From: Blastopirellula marina
GTDB lineage: Bacteria > Planctomycetota > Planctomycetia > Pirellulales > Pirellulaceae
DNA length: 64,000 nucleotides
Assembly (NCBI RefSeq): GCF_002967715.1
Contig: NZ_PUIA01000016.1
Location: 372,001-436,000, forward strand
Direction of reading: 5' to 3'
Shown: positions 1 through 9,231 of the stretch, in pieces
How positions within the stretch are numbered: position 1 is the first letter of the stretch
Layout of the letters: every line of letters begins with the position of its first letter
Notes under the pieces: generated by a model
The model's input: the letters and a program-made list of their open reading frames with translations, nothing else
Told to the model about the DNA's origin: nothing
Database searches by the model: none
Made by a program: the position numbers and the translations under genes

Positions 1-1
1 G

Positions 2-1735
2 AGCCATTTTCTCTCGTTGTTCGATTCCACCGGTGCGCAGACACCCAACATCGAGGCCCTGGCACAGCAAGGTCTCATCTACGAGCACGCTTTCTCGAAT
101 GCTCCAGTTTGCAGCGTGGCACGCACCACGTTGATCACGTCGTGTTATGCTCCACGCATCGGGACATTTCATCACCGCCGAAGTTTCATGGTGCCGATGC
201 CGGAAGGGGTGAAGATGTTCCCCGCTTATCTGCGCGAAACAGGGTACTACACCACCAACAACAGCAAGGAAGACTACAACGCGAAGAAGTCGGACGATGT
301 CTGGGATGATTCGTCGCGCAAGGCGAGTTGGAAGAATCGCGCGCAAGGCCAGCCGTTCTTCCATGTGCAAACCTTCACTACCACGCACGAAAGTTCGCTT
401 CACTTTCCGGTCCAGGATGTACAAAACAAACCGACCAAGACCGATCCGGAAACCGTGTTTGTCCCACCGCATCATCCTAAGACCGAGACTTTCAAGTACA
501 CCTATGCTCGATACCACGATCGCATTCAGGATGTCGATCAGCAGATCGGAGAGTTGGTCGATCAGTTGAAGCAGGATGGTCTGCTCGAAAGTACCTTCAT
601 CTTCTACTTCGGCGACCACGGCGGCGTGCTGCCTCGCGGCAAGGGTTATGCCTACGAGACCGGCCTGCACGTTCCGCTGGTCATCCGTGTGCCGGAGAAG
701 TTTCGCGATCAAATGCCGGAGAAGATTGGCAGCCGAATTCAATCGTTTGTCAGCTTTGTCGACTTCGGACCCACGGTCCTGAATCTGGCTGGGGCGAAGA
801 TTCCCGACGGGATCGACGGGCATGCCTTCCTGGCACTGGGGAACGCTCAGTTGATGGAAGTGGACGAGTCGTTCGGGTACGCCGATCGCTTTGACGAGAA
901 GTACGATGTCGTGCGAACGCTTCGTAAGGGGAAGTACCGCTATGTTCGCAACTTTCAGCCGTTCAACTTTGACGGTCTGATGAATAACTATCGCTACAAG
1001 ATGGCAGCCTACCAAGAGTGGCGCGAACTTTACGATGCCGGTAAGCTGAACGAAGTTCAAGCTCAGTTTTTCAAGACACGGCCAGCCGAGATGCTTTTCG
1101 ACGTCGAGGCCGATCCGTACGAGACGAAGAACCTGGCGGACGATCCTGCCCATGCCAAAACATTGTCCGTTATGCGAGGGGCACTGAGTATCATGCTGAA
1201 GGGCATGCCAGATCTTGGTTTCTATCCGGAAAACTACCTGGCTGCCCATGCGGCGGACAACCCGGTAGCATTCGGCCAGCAGCATAAAGACGAGATCGCC
1301 AAGTTGATCGAGACGGCGAATCTAGAGGTGCTCTCGTTCGATGAAGCTCGTCCGCGGTTGGAAGAAGCCCTGGCTTCATCCGATCCGTGGCAGCGCTACT
1401 GGGGTGTGATCGCTTGCACCTCGCACGGCAAGACAGCATCGCCACTGGTGAAGCAATTGGAAGCGATCGCTACTTCCGACCCCGAGAACCTGGTACGCGT
1501 CCGTGCGGCGGAGTATCTGGCTTTGCATGCAAATGTGAACCCGGTGGCCGTTCTCAAGAAGGCGATTGCCGATGCAGAGACCGCGACCGAAGCGAACTTG
1601 ATTCTTAACACGGTCGTTCTTTTGCAGGATGGCCAGCCTGGCTACGAATTCAACTTCCAGAAATCGGACTTCAAGCATTTGAAGGGAGATCGGGGAGAGT
1701 TGAATCGACGGTTGGAGTATCTCACCGAAAAGTAA
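2..1735 (+). CDS. Sulfatase (S1 family), 5' end cut by window
   Basis: The reading frame is open to the left edge, so the N-terminus is missing. What remains begins with the TPNIEALAQQG segment that follows the first metal-binding motif of arylsulfatase-type enzymes. The formylglycine site reads CSVAR (Cys codon near base 110), a variant of the usual CxPxR/CxAxR. The second metal site is FYFGDHGGVLPRGKGYAYE (bases ~601-655). The last ~150 residues are helical and look like HEAT repeats, an extension seen in planctomycete sulfatases. Family members hydrolyse sulfate esters, often of algal polysaccharides, in the periplasm or outside the cell; the substrate cannot be read from the sequence. It is unrelated to the secretion genes beyond and ends before a convergent gene. 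Confidence 0.93.
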   Translation, partial: SHFLSLFDSTGAQTPNIEALAQQGLIYEHAFSNAPVCSVARTTLITSCYAPRIGTFHHRRSFMVPMPEGVKMFPAYLRETGYYTTNNSKEDYNAKKSDDVWDDSSRKASWKNRAQGQPFFHVQTFTTTHESSLHFPVQDVQNKPTKTDPETVFVPPHHPKTETFKYTYARYHDRIQDVDQQIGELVDQLKQDGLLESTFIFYFGDHGGVLPRGKGYAYETGLHVPLVIRVPEKFRDQMPEKIGSRIQSFVSFVDFGPTVLNLAGAKIPDGIDGHAFLALGNAQLMEVDESFGYADRFDEKYDVVRTLRKGKYRYVRNFQPFNFDGLMNNYRYKMAAYQEWRELYDAGKLNEVQAQFFKTRPAEMLFDVEADPYETKNLADDPAHAKTLSVMRGALSIMLKGMPDLGFYPENYLAAHAADNPVAFGQQHKDEIAKLIETANLEVLSFDEARPRLEEALASSDPWQRYWGVIACTSHGKTASPLVKQLEAIATSDPENLVRVRAAEYLALHANVNPVAVLKKAIADAETATEANLILNTVVLLQDGQPGYEFNFQKSDFKHLKGDRGELNRRLEYLTEK

Positions 1736-1775
1736 CGCGGCTGCGCGACGGCTGGAACAACAGTTGGCAGCGCAT

Positions 1776-1813
1776 AAAAAAACGTCCGAGTCACTTCAGA
1801 ATGACTCGGACGT
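1776..1813 (-). terminator. Intrinsic terminator of the tolC-like gene
   Basis: A perfect 12-bp stem (1782-1793 with 1802-1813) and 8-nt loop are followed, on the minus strand, by a run of seven U. It lies 30 bases past the tolC-like stop codon and may also stop sulfatase transcription from the other side. Confidence 0.9.
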
Positions 1814-1842
1814 CTGAGAGATCATCGACTCGATGTCGAGGC

Positions 1843-4098
1843 TTAGTGCAGCCAGATCGCTTCTCGCGGGGTTTCACCCCCGAAGGAGAAGTTCTCGCTG
1901 GACTTGACTTCTTCGGCTCGGATGATTGGTGCCAAGGTGGCCCGTTCAACCGGAGCAGCTGCGTGACCGGCTGGTTTAATCAAGCCGCCGGTGTTGGTCG
2001 AGGCCGAACGCAGCGGGTTGTTCATGACCGGCAACGAAGTGGTTCGTGCTGTTGGAGTAGTGTCCACTTCGGCAGGCGTTGGCACTTCGATCTTCTCGAC
2101 CGAGGGAGCCACTTCGCCGTCGGCAGGCTTGGCAACCAGGGTGTTGCCGGCTTGCTTGGGCTGACCAATCACTGCTTCGTTGATCACGTAGTTGTGATGA
2201 GCGGCACGCTTGTTCAAGTCACGCATCAGGGCGTCGTTGTAAGCCTTTTGCGGCCATGGGCCTTCAGCCAACGAGATCTGGTAGAACTCTAGCAACGAGC
2301 CCTTCTCGAAGTGCATGTTCTTGATGGCCAGGGCGTAGTCGATACGGGCCTGGTTGAACAAGGCACTCGAGTCGATCACACGACGCTGGGCTTCCAAGAG
2401 CAGGTCGATCGGAGCCTTGCCGGCTTCGTAGCTTGCTCGGACGGTTGCCTCTTGAGCGTTGGCAGCTTCGCGGCGATTGAACAGCAGTTCCATGATCTCG
2501 TAGGCACGCTGAATTTCGGCGTACGTGTTGGAGAGACCATACATGATCTGCTTTTCTTGTTCTTCTTTGATTGCTCGGGCTCGTGCCAAGGCCAGTTCGC
2601 TGCTGCGGACAGCCGAGTGAGCACGGCGGAAGCCGATTGGCATCTCGAATTCGACGCCGAGTTGGTATTCAGCAAAGTCCCCATCGGTCAGGCTCTGCAG
2701 GGCACCAGCTTCGCCAGGAATGCTGCTTTGATCCGAAAGGGTCGGGCCAAAGCCACGCTGACGGTAGCGAGCGATCAAGTCCAGGTTCGGCATCAGGAAG
2801 TTGCGGTTGGCCAGCAGTTCCAGTTCACGCTGCTTGATAACCCACTTCTGACGGCGAAGTTCGGAGCGTCGAGCGAGGGCTTCGGTGGCAACGGCATTCC
2901 AGTCGAAGTTAACCTTGGCAACCGGTGCTTCGGTAACCGGACGAATCAGGCGGCCGTTGGTCTGGGTCAGGCCCATCATAAATCGCAGGCGACGTTCACA
3001 GACACGGACACCACCTGGGTTGTTGAAGGTACCGCCGAGCGAACCGTTGTTGTCGCGAGTACGTTCGACCAGACGGCCATTCAAAGCGTTGACCACTTCG
3101 ACTTCAAAGCGGAAGTACTGTTCGCGAGCTTGAGCTTCGGTATCCGCCGACTTCTTGTCTGCTTCGACGTTGGCGTAGGCTTTCTTCCAGACTTCCAGCA
3201 CGTTGTTGCGTGCGTTGATTTTGACGTCCAGGTCGCGGTAGGCGAAGAACAAGTCCCAGTAGGCGTTTTCGACGTCGCTCACCAGGTTGCGGACGGCGAT
3301 CTCGAAATCAGCCAGGCTGATGTCGGTACGTGTGCGAGCGATCAGAACACCGTTGGCAAACCCAGGTTCGCCATTGGGACCCGCGATACGGTTGAACATG
3401 ACACCGGCACCTTGCAACAATGGCTGGCGCATTTCGGCGTCGATGTAAGTATCCCACCCGGCACTGAAGATCTTTTGTGGATTGTTGTTGTAGTCGTACT
3501 GAGTAATCCCACGCAACGACACCAAACCACCGGTCGCGTTACGCTTGCTCAGGTTGACTTCGTAGTTGTGAAGGTCTTGTTGGAAGAAACCGTTGTCGCC
3601 GACGGTGAAGTTGTTCACGCGGCGATCGTTGGATTCAAAGTAGGCGCTGGCACCGAAGGTGGCGTCGAACGCACTCAATGCAGCTTCTTCACCGAAGCGT
3701 CCATCGGTGTAAACGATCGCGGGATCGTACATCGAGACAAGTGCTTCAGGGCTACGTAGAACACCGCCGAGGTCTTTCATGACCTGCGAATTCTGCAGAG
3801 CCAGGCGAACGGCTTCTTCCAAAGAGAGGTCCCAGTAACCAGATTCCAGGTCGATGTTGTCCGGATTGATCGCATCGGGCGAATCTGGAATTTCAAGCCA
3901 GTCTTCGTCCTCGCAAACGCTGGGGACAGGGTCTTCGATCTTGAGGCCGCGATCTGCGTACTCAGAAATCAGACACTCATCGTAAGCAGGCGGATCCGGG
4001 CAGTCGTAGTTGTTCCAGCACGGATGTAAACAGCCGCTCAGACCAGTGGTCATACAAGTGCTTAAAACTACAAACCAATGCGTGTAGCGACGTAGCAT
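1843..4098 (-). CDS. TolC-family outer-membrane efflux lipoprotein
   Basis: 751 residues, longer than E. coli TolC. The N-terminus is a lipoprotein signal with lipobox LSGC (Cys23), followed by a Cys/Pro-rich stretch. From about residue 90 the protein has the long helical and short strand pattern of outer-membrane efflux proteins, in two related halves, for example ARRSELRRQKWVIKQRELEL and ASYEAGKAPIDLLLEAQRRV. A ~130-residue acidic, proline-rich tail follows the barrel. The start codon has a strong SD (AGGAGGGAATTAGCG then ATG). TolC proteins form the outer-membrane duct for HlyD-type adaptors; three HlyD-like adaptors lie 14-19 kb away and have no closer TolC partner. The pairing is inference; family assignment is firm. 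Confidence 0.93.
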   Translation of the reverse strand: MLRRYTHWFVVLSTCMTTGLSGCLHPCWNNYDCPDPPAYDECLISEYADRGLKIEDPVPSVCEDEDWLEIPDSPDAINPDNIDLESGYWDLSLEEAVRLALQNSQVMKDLGGVLRSPEALVSMYDPAIVYTDGRFGEEAALSAFDATFGASAYFESNDRRVNNFTVGDNGFFQQDLHNYEVNLSKRNATGGLVSLRGITQYDYNNNPQKIFSAGWDTYIDAEMRQPLLQGAGVMFNRIAGPNGEPGFANGVLIARTRTDISLADFEIAVRNLVSDVENAYWDLFFAYRDLDVKINARNNVLEVWKKAYANVEADKKSADTEAQAREQYFRFEVEVVNALNGRLVERTRDNNGSLGGTFNNPGGVRVCERRLRFMMGLTQTNGRLIRPVTEAPVAKVNFDWNAVATEALARRSELRRQKWVIKQRELELLANRNFLMPNLDLIARYRQRGFGPTLSDQSSIPGEAGALQSLTDGDFAEYQLGVEFEMPIGFRRAHSAVRSSELALARARAIKEEQEKQIMYGLSNTYAEIQRAYEIMELLFNRREAANAQEATVRASYEAGKAPIDLLLEAQRRVIDSSALFNQARIDYALAIKNMHFEKGSLLEFYQISLAEGPWPQKAYNDALMRDLNKRAAHHNYVINEAVIGQPKQAGNTLVAKPADGEVAPSVEKIEVPTPAEVDTTPTARTTSLPVMNNPLRSASTNTGGLIKPAGHAAAPVERATLAPIIRAEEVKSSENFSFGGETPREAIWLH

Positions 4099-4560
4099 CG
4101 CTAATTCCCTCCTGGGGTCGATCGTGCGGACAAACTGGCCGTCGTAAAACTGGGTACGGTCGTTTTCGCGAGGATGTCGGTGGTTCTATCTCCGGCTCTG
4201 GGTCGAGCCGGCTGGGTCGATAGCACCACGCTTATGGGTTGAATCCTCCTGGTTCATTTTCGGCTGTGGCAAATCTTAAACTCAATAAAACCCGTACTTT
4301 CTGAGGATCTGGTAGGAACGCTATCATGCATCCAACGGCTAGCACCGCTCTTTTGCGGCATACTGTTTTCGTAACCGTCAAACTCGGCCGATGACGATAG
4401 CAATTGATCCGATTGCACCGTCGACCGATTGGAATGATTTTGCTGGCTGGTATACTCACGAAAGGTGGAGCGTTCAGGCGATGGGGGTTGCCTGGACAAT
4501 TCGACTCCATTAACGGCCACACGATAATCCGCTGGCCGGACTAAGAACCAAGGGGGAAGT
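4099..4560. other. Divergent intergenic region, 462 bp
   Basis: Separates the leftward tolC-like gene from the rightward small-protein/sigma pair. It holds a rightward promoter candidate (4429-4456) and a 7-bp hairpin (4192-4198 with 4205-4211) in the presumed tolC leader. No convincing gene was seen; short open frames here lack ribosome binding sites. Confidence 0.6.
4429..4456 (+). promoter_or_regulatory. Candidate sigma70-type promoter for the sigma-factor pair
   Basis: TTGGAA (4429-4434), 16-bp spacer, then TATACT (4451-4456) preceded by TGG, an extended -10. It lies ~105 bases upstream of the first gene of the pair. Judged by eye only. Confidence 0.5.
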
Positions 4561-4911
4561 ATGAATTCCAAGGGGTGGAATTCCGATTCATCTGGCGACG
4601 ACCAATCTCGGAAAGAGAATGCCGAGAGTGCTTGGTCGATGGAGGACGTTCTGCGCCGGACTGCCGATTCGGGCCAGGCCGACGATGTCCTGGAAACGAT
4701 CAAGCACCTGAAGGGTAGTCACCCTCAAGCCAAGCCGCACGAGATCGATACGATCACGCGTTTTGTCTTGGCTCTGCTCAAGCGTCGTTATCCGGATCTT
4801 CCGCTGAAGAGTGAAAAGGTCCTCACTATGGCCTCGACGATTGCCCAGTCATTGGTCGAGGACCCCGTGGCTAGTGAACGTATGCGACTCCTATGGTCCC
4901 AGTTGAGTTGA
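4561..4911 (+). CDS. Small helical protein upstream of sigma factor, unknown
   Basis: 116 residues, not recognised. The first ~25 residues are polar and Ser/Asp-rich; the rest is predicted helical (ADDVLETIKHLKGSHP; ITRFVLALLKRRYPDL; EKVLTMASTIAQSLVED). No signal peptide or membrane segment. An SD-like AAGGGGGAAG precedes the ATG. Its stop is three bases before the start of the sigma factor, so the two are almost certainly co-translated. Position suggests a regulator or partner of that sigma factor (anti-sigma or adaptor), but no FlgM or other anti-sigma motif is visible, so function is left open. Coding potential is supported by the tight coupling and frame. Confidence 0.75.
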   Translation: MNSKGWNSDSSGDDQSRKENAESAWSMEDVLRRTADSGQADDVLETIKHLKGSHPQAKPHEIDTITRFVLALLKRRYPDLPLKSEKVLTMASTIAQSLVEDPVASERMRLLWSQLS

Positions 4912-4914
4912 GCC

Positions 4915-5601
4915 ATGACCACTGAAGCGACCCAACTCGAGCAACGCATTCAAGAAAACCAGGGTCTGGTGATTTCGCTGGCGAAATCAATCCACCGCAA
5001 GTTGCCCCCGCAGATCGGTATGGACGATCTAATTGCCTACGGACAGCTTGGTTTGGCCGAGGCGGCCCAGTCGTTCGAGGACGACAAAGGGGCAAGTTTC
5101 TCGACGTTTGCGTACTATCGTATCCGGGGTGCCATTTACGACGGCATCTCGAAGATGAGCTGGAATTCCCACGCCGCTAGAATGCAGAATAAGTATCAGC
5201 AAATGGCTGCCGATACGCTGCAAGCCGATGCCTCAGAGGGAAGTGCGTCGTCGGCTACCGCTCAGGAAAATGCCAAATGGCTGTGCAACCTGACGGAAAA
5301 GCTGGCTGTCGTCTATTTGGCCAGCCATGGAGAGGAAACGCAGCACGCATTCCAGGCCGTCGCAGATGCTCGGACACAGCAACCGGCCGAACAGCTTGAG
5401 AATGAAGAGATTCAAGGTCTGCTCCAGAAACTGCTACAGACGTTGGCACCCCACGAGCAGGAATTGATTCGGATGACCTATTACGAAGGTTATAGCCTGA
5501 AAGAGGCCGCCGACCATCTAGGTAAAAGCAAGTCGTGGGCTAGTCGATTGCACCAAGCCATCTTGGAGCGACTTGCCAGGGCTTTGCGTCAGACGACCTA
5601 G
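4915..5601 (+). CDS. RNA polymerase sigma factor, FliA/SigB-like group 3
   Basis: 228 residues. Region 2 is clear at residues ~14-85 (NQGLVISLAKSIHRKLP; MDDLIAYGQLGLAEAAQSF; FSTFAYYRIRGAIYDGI), closest in style to flagellar/stress sigma-28 and SigB/F/G factors. A variable ~75-residue middle takes the place of region 3. Region 4 at ~170-225 has the helix-turn-helix YSLKEAADHLGKSKSWASRL. It follows the small gene by 3 bp and ends ~200 bp before tssA, so a role in transcription of the T6SS genes is likely but inferred. Nearby promoters look like ordinary sigma70 sites, not clear sigma28 sites. Confidence 0.93.
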   Translation: MTTEATQLEQRIQENQGLVISLAKSIHRKLPPQIGMDDLIAYGQLGLAEAAQSFEDDKGASFSTFAYYRIRGAIYDGISKMSWNSHAARMQNKYQQMAADTLQADASEGSASSATAQENAKWLCNLTEKLAVVYLASHGEETQHAFQAVADARTQQPAEQLENEEIQGLLQKLLQTLAPHEQELIRMTYYEGYSLKEAADHLGKSKSWASRLHQAILERLARALRQTT

Positions 5602-5738
5602 AGCGGGGCCTAGTGTAGGGTTAAAGCGTAGCGATTAAATCGATCGGAATGATTCGCACCACTGAGGATTGCCGAGAAAGAGGGTAAGGAGACTTTTGAC
5701 GACGATTCGGCCGAACCCATTCCGCCGGAATAAATTAG

Positions 5739-5766
5739 TTGAAGTTCCTAGATTGACACTTATACT
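5739..5766 (+). promoter_or_regulatory. Candidate promoter of the tss operon
   Basis: TTGAAG (5739-5744), 16-bp spacer and TATACT (5761-5766), 43 bases before the tssA start. A perfect TTGACA at 5753-5758 lies inside the spacer but has no good -10 downstream. Confidence 0.45.
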
Positions 5767-5809
5767 TTCGCGGCGAATTTGTTCCCCAGTCCGTTCGAGA
5801 TGAACCGCC

Positions 5810-6943
5810 ATGGCATTTCCGCAAGTACTCGATATAGAATCGCTGACCAATCCGATCTCAGAGGAAAGCCCTAGCGGCGTCGAGCTTCGCAGCTCGGAGC
5901 ATGCCAACGAGTTTTTCGATCTTCGCGAGATCTTCAATCAGTCGAACAAGGCCGAACGTGATATCCAGACGGCCATGGCTTTTCCGGACGAGGAATTCCC
6001 AGACCTGAAAGATCCGGAATGGGAGGACGTTCGGGATCGCTCGATCCATATTCTGAGCAGTTACTCGAAGGACGTCTCGGTCGCTTCCTGGCTGATCGAA
6101 GCCGTCATGCGAATGGACGGTATTCCCGGACTGCGGGATGGCTTCAAGTTGATGCTGGAGTTGGTTCGTCGCTACTGGGACAACATTCACCCCGAGCCAG
6201 ACGAAGACGAAGGGTATGCCGAGACCGTCTCGCAGTTAACCGGTTTGACGAGTGATCGCTCGTACGGCGTACTCGATAATCTTCCGCTTACCAACGGCGG
6301 AGGGGGGAGGTACTCCCTCTTTGATTTCAACGAAGCAAACCGTATCGATGGAATGGATTCCGACGACAAGCAGCGTCGAATTGCGGAAGGAGCTATCGAA
6401 CGTCACACCTTCGACGAATCATTTCGCGCGACATCTCGGGATCACTGGAACAATGTGATCGAAGATCTCGATACGCTGATCTCCACGATTCGGGAACTGG
6501 AAACGTACCTGGACGAGCGATGCTTGCGAAATTCGTACGGGGAAGAGACCGCTCCGTCGATGACATCGTTTCGTCAGCGACTCGAATCGATTCGCTCGAC
6601 GGTCCAGCAATTGATGGCCGAACTGCTGCTGGACGAAGTGGGCGATACGCCTGATGCAGCGACCGACGATGCGGACGAAGGGGGCACGGTCGTGCAGCAA
6701 AAAGGGCCAGCCGGTCCGATTCAAAGCCGAGCCGATGCGATCAAGATGATCCGCAAGGCGGCTGAGTATTTCCGCAAGACCGAACCGCAATCGTTCATTT
6801 CCTTTAAATTGGAACAAGCAGCCCGCTGGGCCGAAATGCCCTTTCCTGAACTGCTCAAAGAGTTACTTCGAGACGACAGCGCCATGGGCGAATTGCATCG
6901 TCGAACGGGGATACCGATACCCGAGGACGAAAGTGGATATTAA
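5810..6943 (+). CDS. tssA: T6SS protein TssA
   Basis: 377 residues. The N-terminal ImpA domain starts LTNPISEESPSGVELRSS, matching the family's PIs..nPsG.dlR signature, and continues through WLIEAVMRMDGIPGLRDGF. A variable middle is followed by the C-terminal domain (IQSRADAIKMIRKAAEYFRK, EPQSFISFKLEQAARWAEMP). TssA proteins sit at the baseplate and/or the distal end of the tail and help prime sheath and tube polymerisation. It is the first gene of the tss run; 173 bp separate it from tssB, more than between most later genes. Length and both end domains are normal for a short-type TssA. Confidence 0.93.
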   Translation: MAFPQVLDIESLTNPISEESPSGVELRSSEHANEFFDLREIFNQSNKAERDIQTAMAFPDEEFPDLKDPEWEDVRDRSIHILSSYSKDVSVASWLIEAVMRMDGIPGLRDGFKLMLELVRRYWDNIHPEPDEDEGYAETVSQLTGLTSDRSYGVLDNLPLTNGGGGRYSLFDFNEANRIDGMDSDDKQRRIAEGAIERHTFDESFRATSRDHWNNVIEDLDTLISTIRELETYLDERCLRNSYGEETAPSMTSFRQRLESIRSTVQQLMAELLLDEVGDTPDAATDDADEGGTVVQQKGPAGPIQSRADAIKMIRKAAEYFRKTEPQSFISFKLEQAARWAEMPFPELLKELLRDDSAMGELHRRTGIPIPEDESGY

Positions 6944-7116
6944 TGAAATTCCTCTAATATCTTGCATTCATTGATTGAAATCTGTCCGCATATTTCCGAA
7001 ATTGAAGGCAGGTTTAAGTTTGGGCAAACTTGGCCAGTGACGATGCGTGCTGTCCATTGGGGCTGCAAACGGCTTTTCACTAACGCATCTAATAGAACTG
7101 ACATTGAGGGGAAACG

Positions 7117-7644
7117 ATGGCTGAAAGTTATCAAAAGAGGCTCAACCGCGTCCGCAAGCCCCGCGTCCACATCACCTACGACGTGGAAACGGGCGACGCG
7201 ATGGAAAAGAAAGAGCTTCCGTTCGTCGTGGGTGTCATGGGGGACTTCTCCGGCAACCCGTCTGAAAAACTGGAACCGCTTAAAGAACGCAAGTTCGTCC
7301 AGATCGATCGCGATAACATCGATGACGTAATGAAGCGTTTTCGTCCCGAACTGAACATGCGGGTGGACAACACACTGGCAGATGACGGCTCGCAAATGGC
7401 CGTGAATTTGAAGTTCGAGTCGATGGACGACTTCAGTCCAGCCAATGTCGCCAAGCAAGTCGAACCACTTAAGAAACTGCTCGCCACGCGCGATAATCTT
7501 CGCGACTTGTTGACCAAGATCGATCGTAGCGACGATCTGGAAACGCTCTTGGAGCAGGTAATGAACGACGCAGATCAACTGAAGAAGTTGGCCGGCGAAC
7601 TGGGCGTTAACGAATCGGGTGAAGCCGGTAAGGGGGATAGTTAA
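7117..7644 (+). CDS. tssB: T6SS sheath small subunit TssB (VipA)
   Basis: 175 residues, normal length. Carries the family's start ([20 protein letters not shown]), the [13 protein letters not shown] strand, [16 protein letters not shown] and the conserved MRVDNTL segment. TssB pairs with TssC to make the contractile sheath; its N-terminal strand and C-terminal helices contact TssC. SD GAGGGG lies just before the ATG. tssC follows after 2 bp, so the two are coupled. It is the only canonical TssB in the window although three TssC-type proteins are present. Confidence 0.96.
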   Translation: MAESYQKRLNRVRKPRVHITYDVETGDAMEKKELPFVVGVMGDFSGNPSEKLEPLKERKFVQIDRDNIDDVMKRFRPELNMRVDNTLADDGSQMAVNLKFESMDDFSPANVAKQVEPLKKLLATRDNLRDLLTKIDRSDDLETLLEQVMNDADQLKKLAGELGVNESGEAGKGDS

Positions 7645-7646
7645 TT

Positions 7647-9140
7647 ATGAGTGCAGGCGAACAACAATCCGCCCAATCGGCGGCACAAAACGAAGAGGCC
7701 ACCAGCCTGCTGGATGCCGCGATCACCGCGACCAAGCAGACCGAGCAACCGCGAGCCAAGGAGTTGATTCAAACTCTGGTTCAAGAGGCCATGAAGGGGA
7801 CGGTCACCTTCGACAAAGACATCATTCGCACGATCAATCAAGGGATTGCCGCGATCGATGAGGCCGTGTCGAAACAACTCGCAGCCGTGATGCACCATCC
7901 CGAATTCCAGAAGCTGGAAGGGAGCTGGCGCGGCTTGCATTATCTGGTCAGCAACAGCGAAACGGGCGAAATGCTCAAGCTTCGCGTGCTGAACGCTTCG
8001 AAGAAGGATATCTCGAAGGACCTGGAACGTGCCGTCGAATTCGACCAGAGCACGCTTTTCAAGAAGGTCTACGAAAGCGAATTTGGTCTGGCCGGTGGTA
8101 CGCCTTACGGTGCCCTGATCGGCAACTACGAATGGGACAACACCCCGGACGATATCGCCGCATTGGAAAAGATGTCGGGCGTTGCCGCTTCGGCGTTTGC
8201 TCCGTTTTTGACGGCACCGAGTGCGAAGTTCTTCGGGTTCGACGACTGGGAGGAACTCTCCAAGCCGCGCGATCTGGCGAAGATCTTCGACTCGCAAGAG
8301 TACATCAAGTGGAATTCGTTCCGTCAGTCGGAAGACTCCCGCTTCGTGACGATGTGCATGCCGCGTACCTTGGCTCGTTTGCCTTATGGTGCCGCGACCA
8401 AGCCGATCGAAGAATTCAACTACGAAGAAGTGGAAACCGGTCCTGGTGGTCAGCCGATCGAAGTCGATCACGGCGAGTACTGCTGGATGAACACGGCATT
8501 CGTGATGGGTGCCAAGTTGACCGACGCATTCGCCAAAACCGGCTGGTGCACTGCTATCCGCGGTGTCGAAAACGGCGGTAAGGTTGAAGGTCTGCCGGTT
8601 CACGTCTTCAAGAGCAGCGACGGCGACTCAGGCGTCAAGTGTCCGACGGAAGTGGCGATCACTGATCGTCGTGAAGCGGAATTGAGCAAGCTGGGTTTCC
8701 TCTCCCTCTGCCACTTTAAAGACACCGACTACTCGGTCTTCTTCGGCGGTCAGACAACCCAGAAGCCGAAGCAATACCACGATCCTGATGCGACGGCCAA
8801 TGCCGAGATCTCGGCTCGCTTGCCGTACATTATGGCATCGTCTCGCTTCGCGCATTACCTGAAGGTGATCGCCCGAGACAAGATCGGTTCGTTCATGGAA
8901 CGAGACGATTGCGAACGTTGGCTGAACGACTGGATTCACAACTACGTTTGTGCCGACGAACGCCCCAGTGCCGAAGTCAAAGCTCGTTTGCCACTGGCCC
9001 AAGCACGCGTGGAAGTCACCGAAACGCCCGGCAAGCCCGGTTCGTACAACGCGGTGGCCTACCTGCGACCTTGGCTGCAAATGGAAGAATTGACCGCCTC
9101 GCTCCGCATGGTGGCATCGATTCCGCAGAAAGCAGGCTAG
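7647..9140 (+). CDS. tssC: T6SS sheath large subunit TssC (VipB), main copy
   Basis: 497 residues, normal length. Conserved [19 protein letters not shown] core (WRGL at 94-97), [30 protein letters not shown] and the TssC C-terminal domain ([19 protein letters not shown]). TssC assembles with TssB into the sheath that contracts around the Hcp tube; ClpV later removes the sheath. Directly coupled to tssB (2-bp gap). An intrinsic terminator follows 25 bp after the stop, before the second tssC, so this copy is probably made in excess. Confidence 0.96.
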   Translation: MSAGEQQSAQSAAQNEEATSLLDAAITATKQTEQPRAKELIQTLVQEAMKGTVTFDKDIIRTINQGIAAIDEAVSKQLAAVMHHPEFQKLEGSWRGLHYLVSNSETGEMLKLRVLNASKKDISKDLERAVEFDQSTLFKKVYESEFGLAGGTPYGALIGNYEWDNTPDDIAALEKMSGVAASAFAPFLTAPSAKFFGFDDWEELSKPRDLAKIFDSQEYIKWNSFRQSEDSRFVTMCMPRTLARLPYGAATKPIEEFNYEEVETGPGGQPIEVDHGEYCWMNTAFVMGAKLTDAFAKTGWCTAIRGVENGGKVEGLPVHVFKSSDGDSGVKCPTEVAITDRREAELSKLGFLSLCHFKDTDYSVFFGGQTTQKPKQYHDPDATANAEISARLPYIMASSRFAHYLKVIARDKIGSFMERDDCERWLNDWIHNYVCADERPSAEVKARLPLAQARVEVTETPGKPGSYNAVAYLRPWLQMEELTASLRMVASIPQKAG

Positions 9141-9165
9141 TCTGCTGCGATAGGTAAGCAATCCC

Positions 9166-9206
9166 AGAGGCACATTGGGGAACCGCTCCTCTGTGCCTCT
9201 TTTTTT
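9166..9206 (+). terminator. Intrinsic terminator inside the tss operon
   Basis: A 9-bp perfect stem (9166-9174 with 9192-9200), loop of 17 nt, then seven T (9200-9206). It stands between tssC and tssC2 with no promoter seen after it, so it probably acts as a partial stop that lowers expression of the genes downstream. Confidence 0.8.
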
Positions 9207-9231
9207 ACCCTCTTCTCTGCGCGATGTTGCA

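Noticed and set aside
2311-3759. Long plus-strand open frame (482 codons) opposite the tolC-like gene
   Set aside because: It lies fully inside a well-supported gene on the other strand, has no SD and no recognisable domain; it arises from codon bias.
4120-4165. ACTGGCCGTCGT, identical to part of the M13 forward primer site / lacZ alpha
   Set aside because: Only 12 bases match; the following AAAAC differs from lacZ TTTAC and the flanks do not continue as vector, so it is chance.
5731-5757. TAAA ... AGATTGAC upstream of tssA as a sigma28-type promoter for the nearby sigma factor
   Set aside because: Only the TAAA part fits; the -10 does not resemble GCCGATAA. The sigma70-like pair at 5739-5766 fits better.
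7641-8603. 320-codon minus-strand open frame opposite tssC
   Set aside because: Antisense shadow of a firmly identified sheath gene.
9175-9231. TTG 9175 or GTG 9193 as the tssC2 start
   Set aside because: Both fall within the terminator hairpin and would add an unconserved segment; ATG 9232 is preferred.
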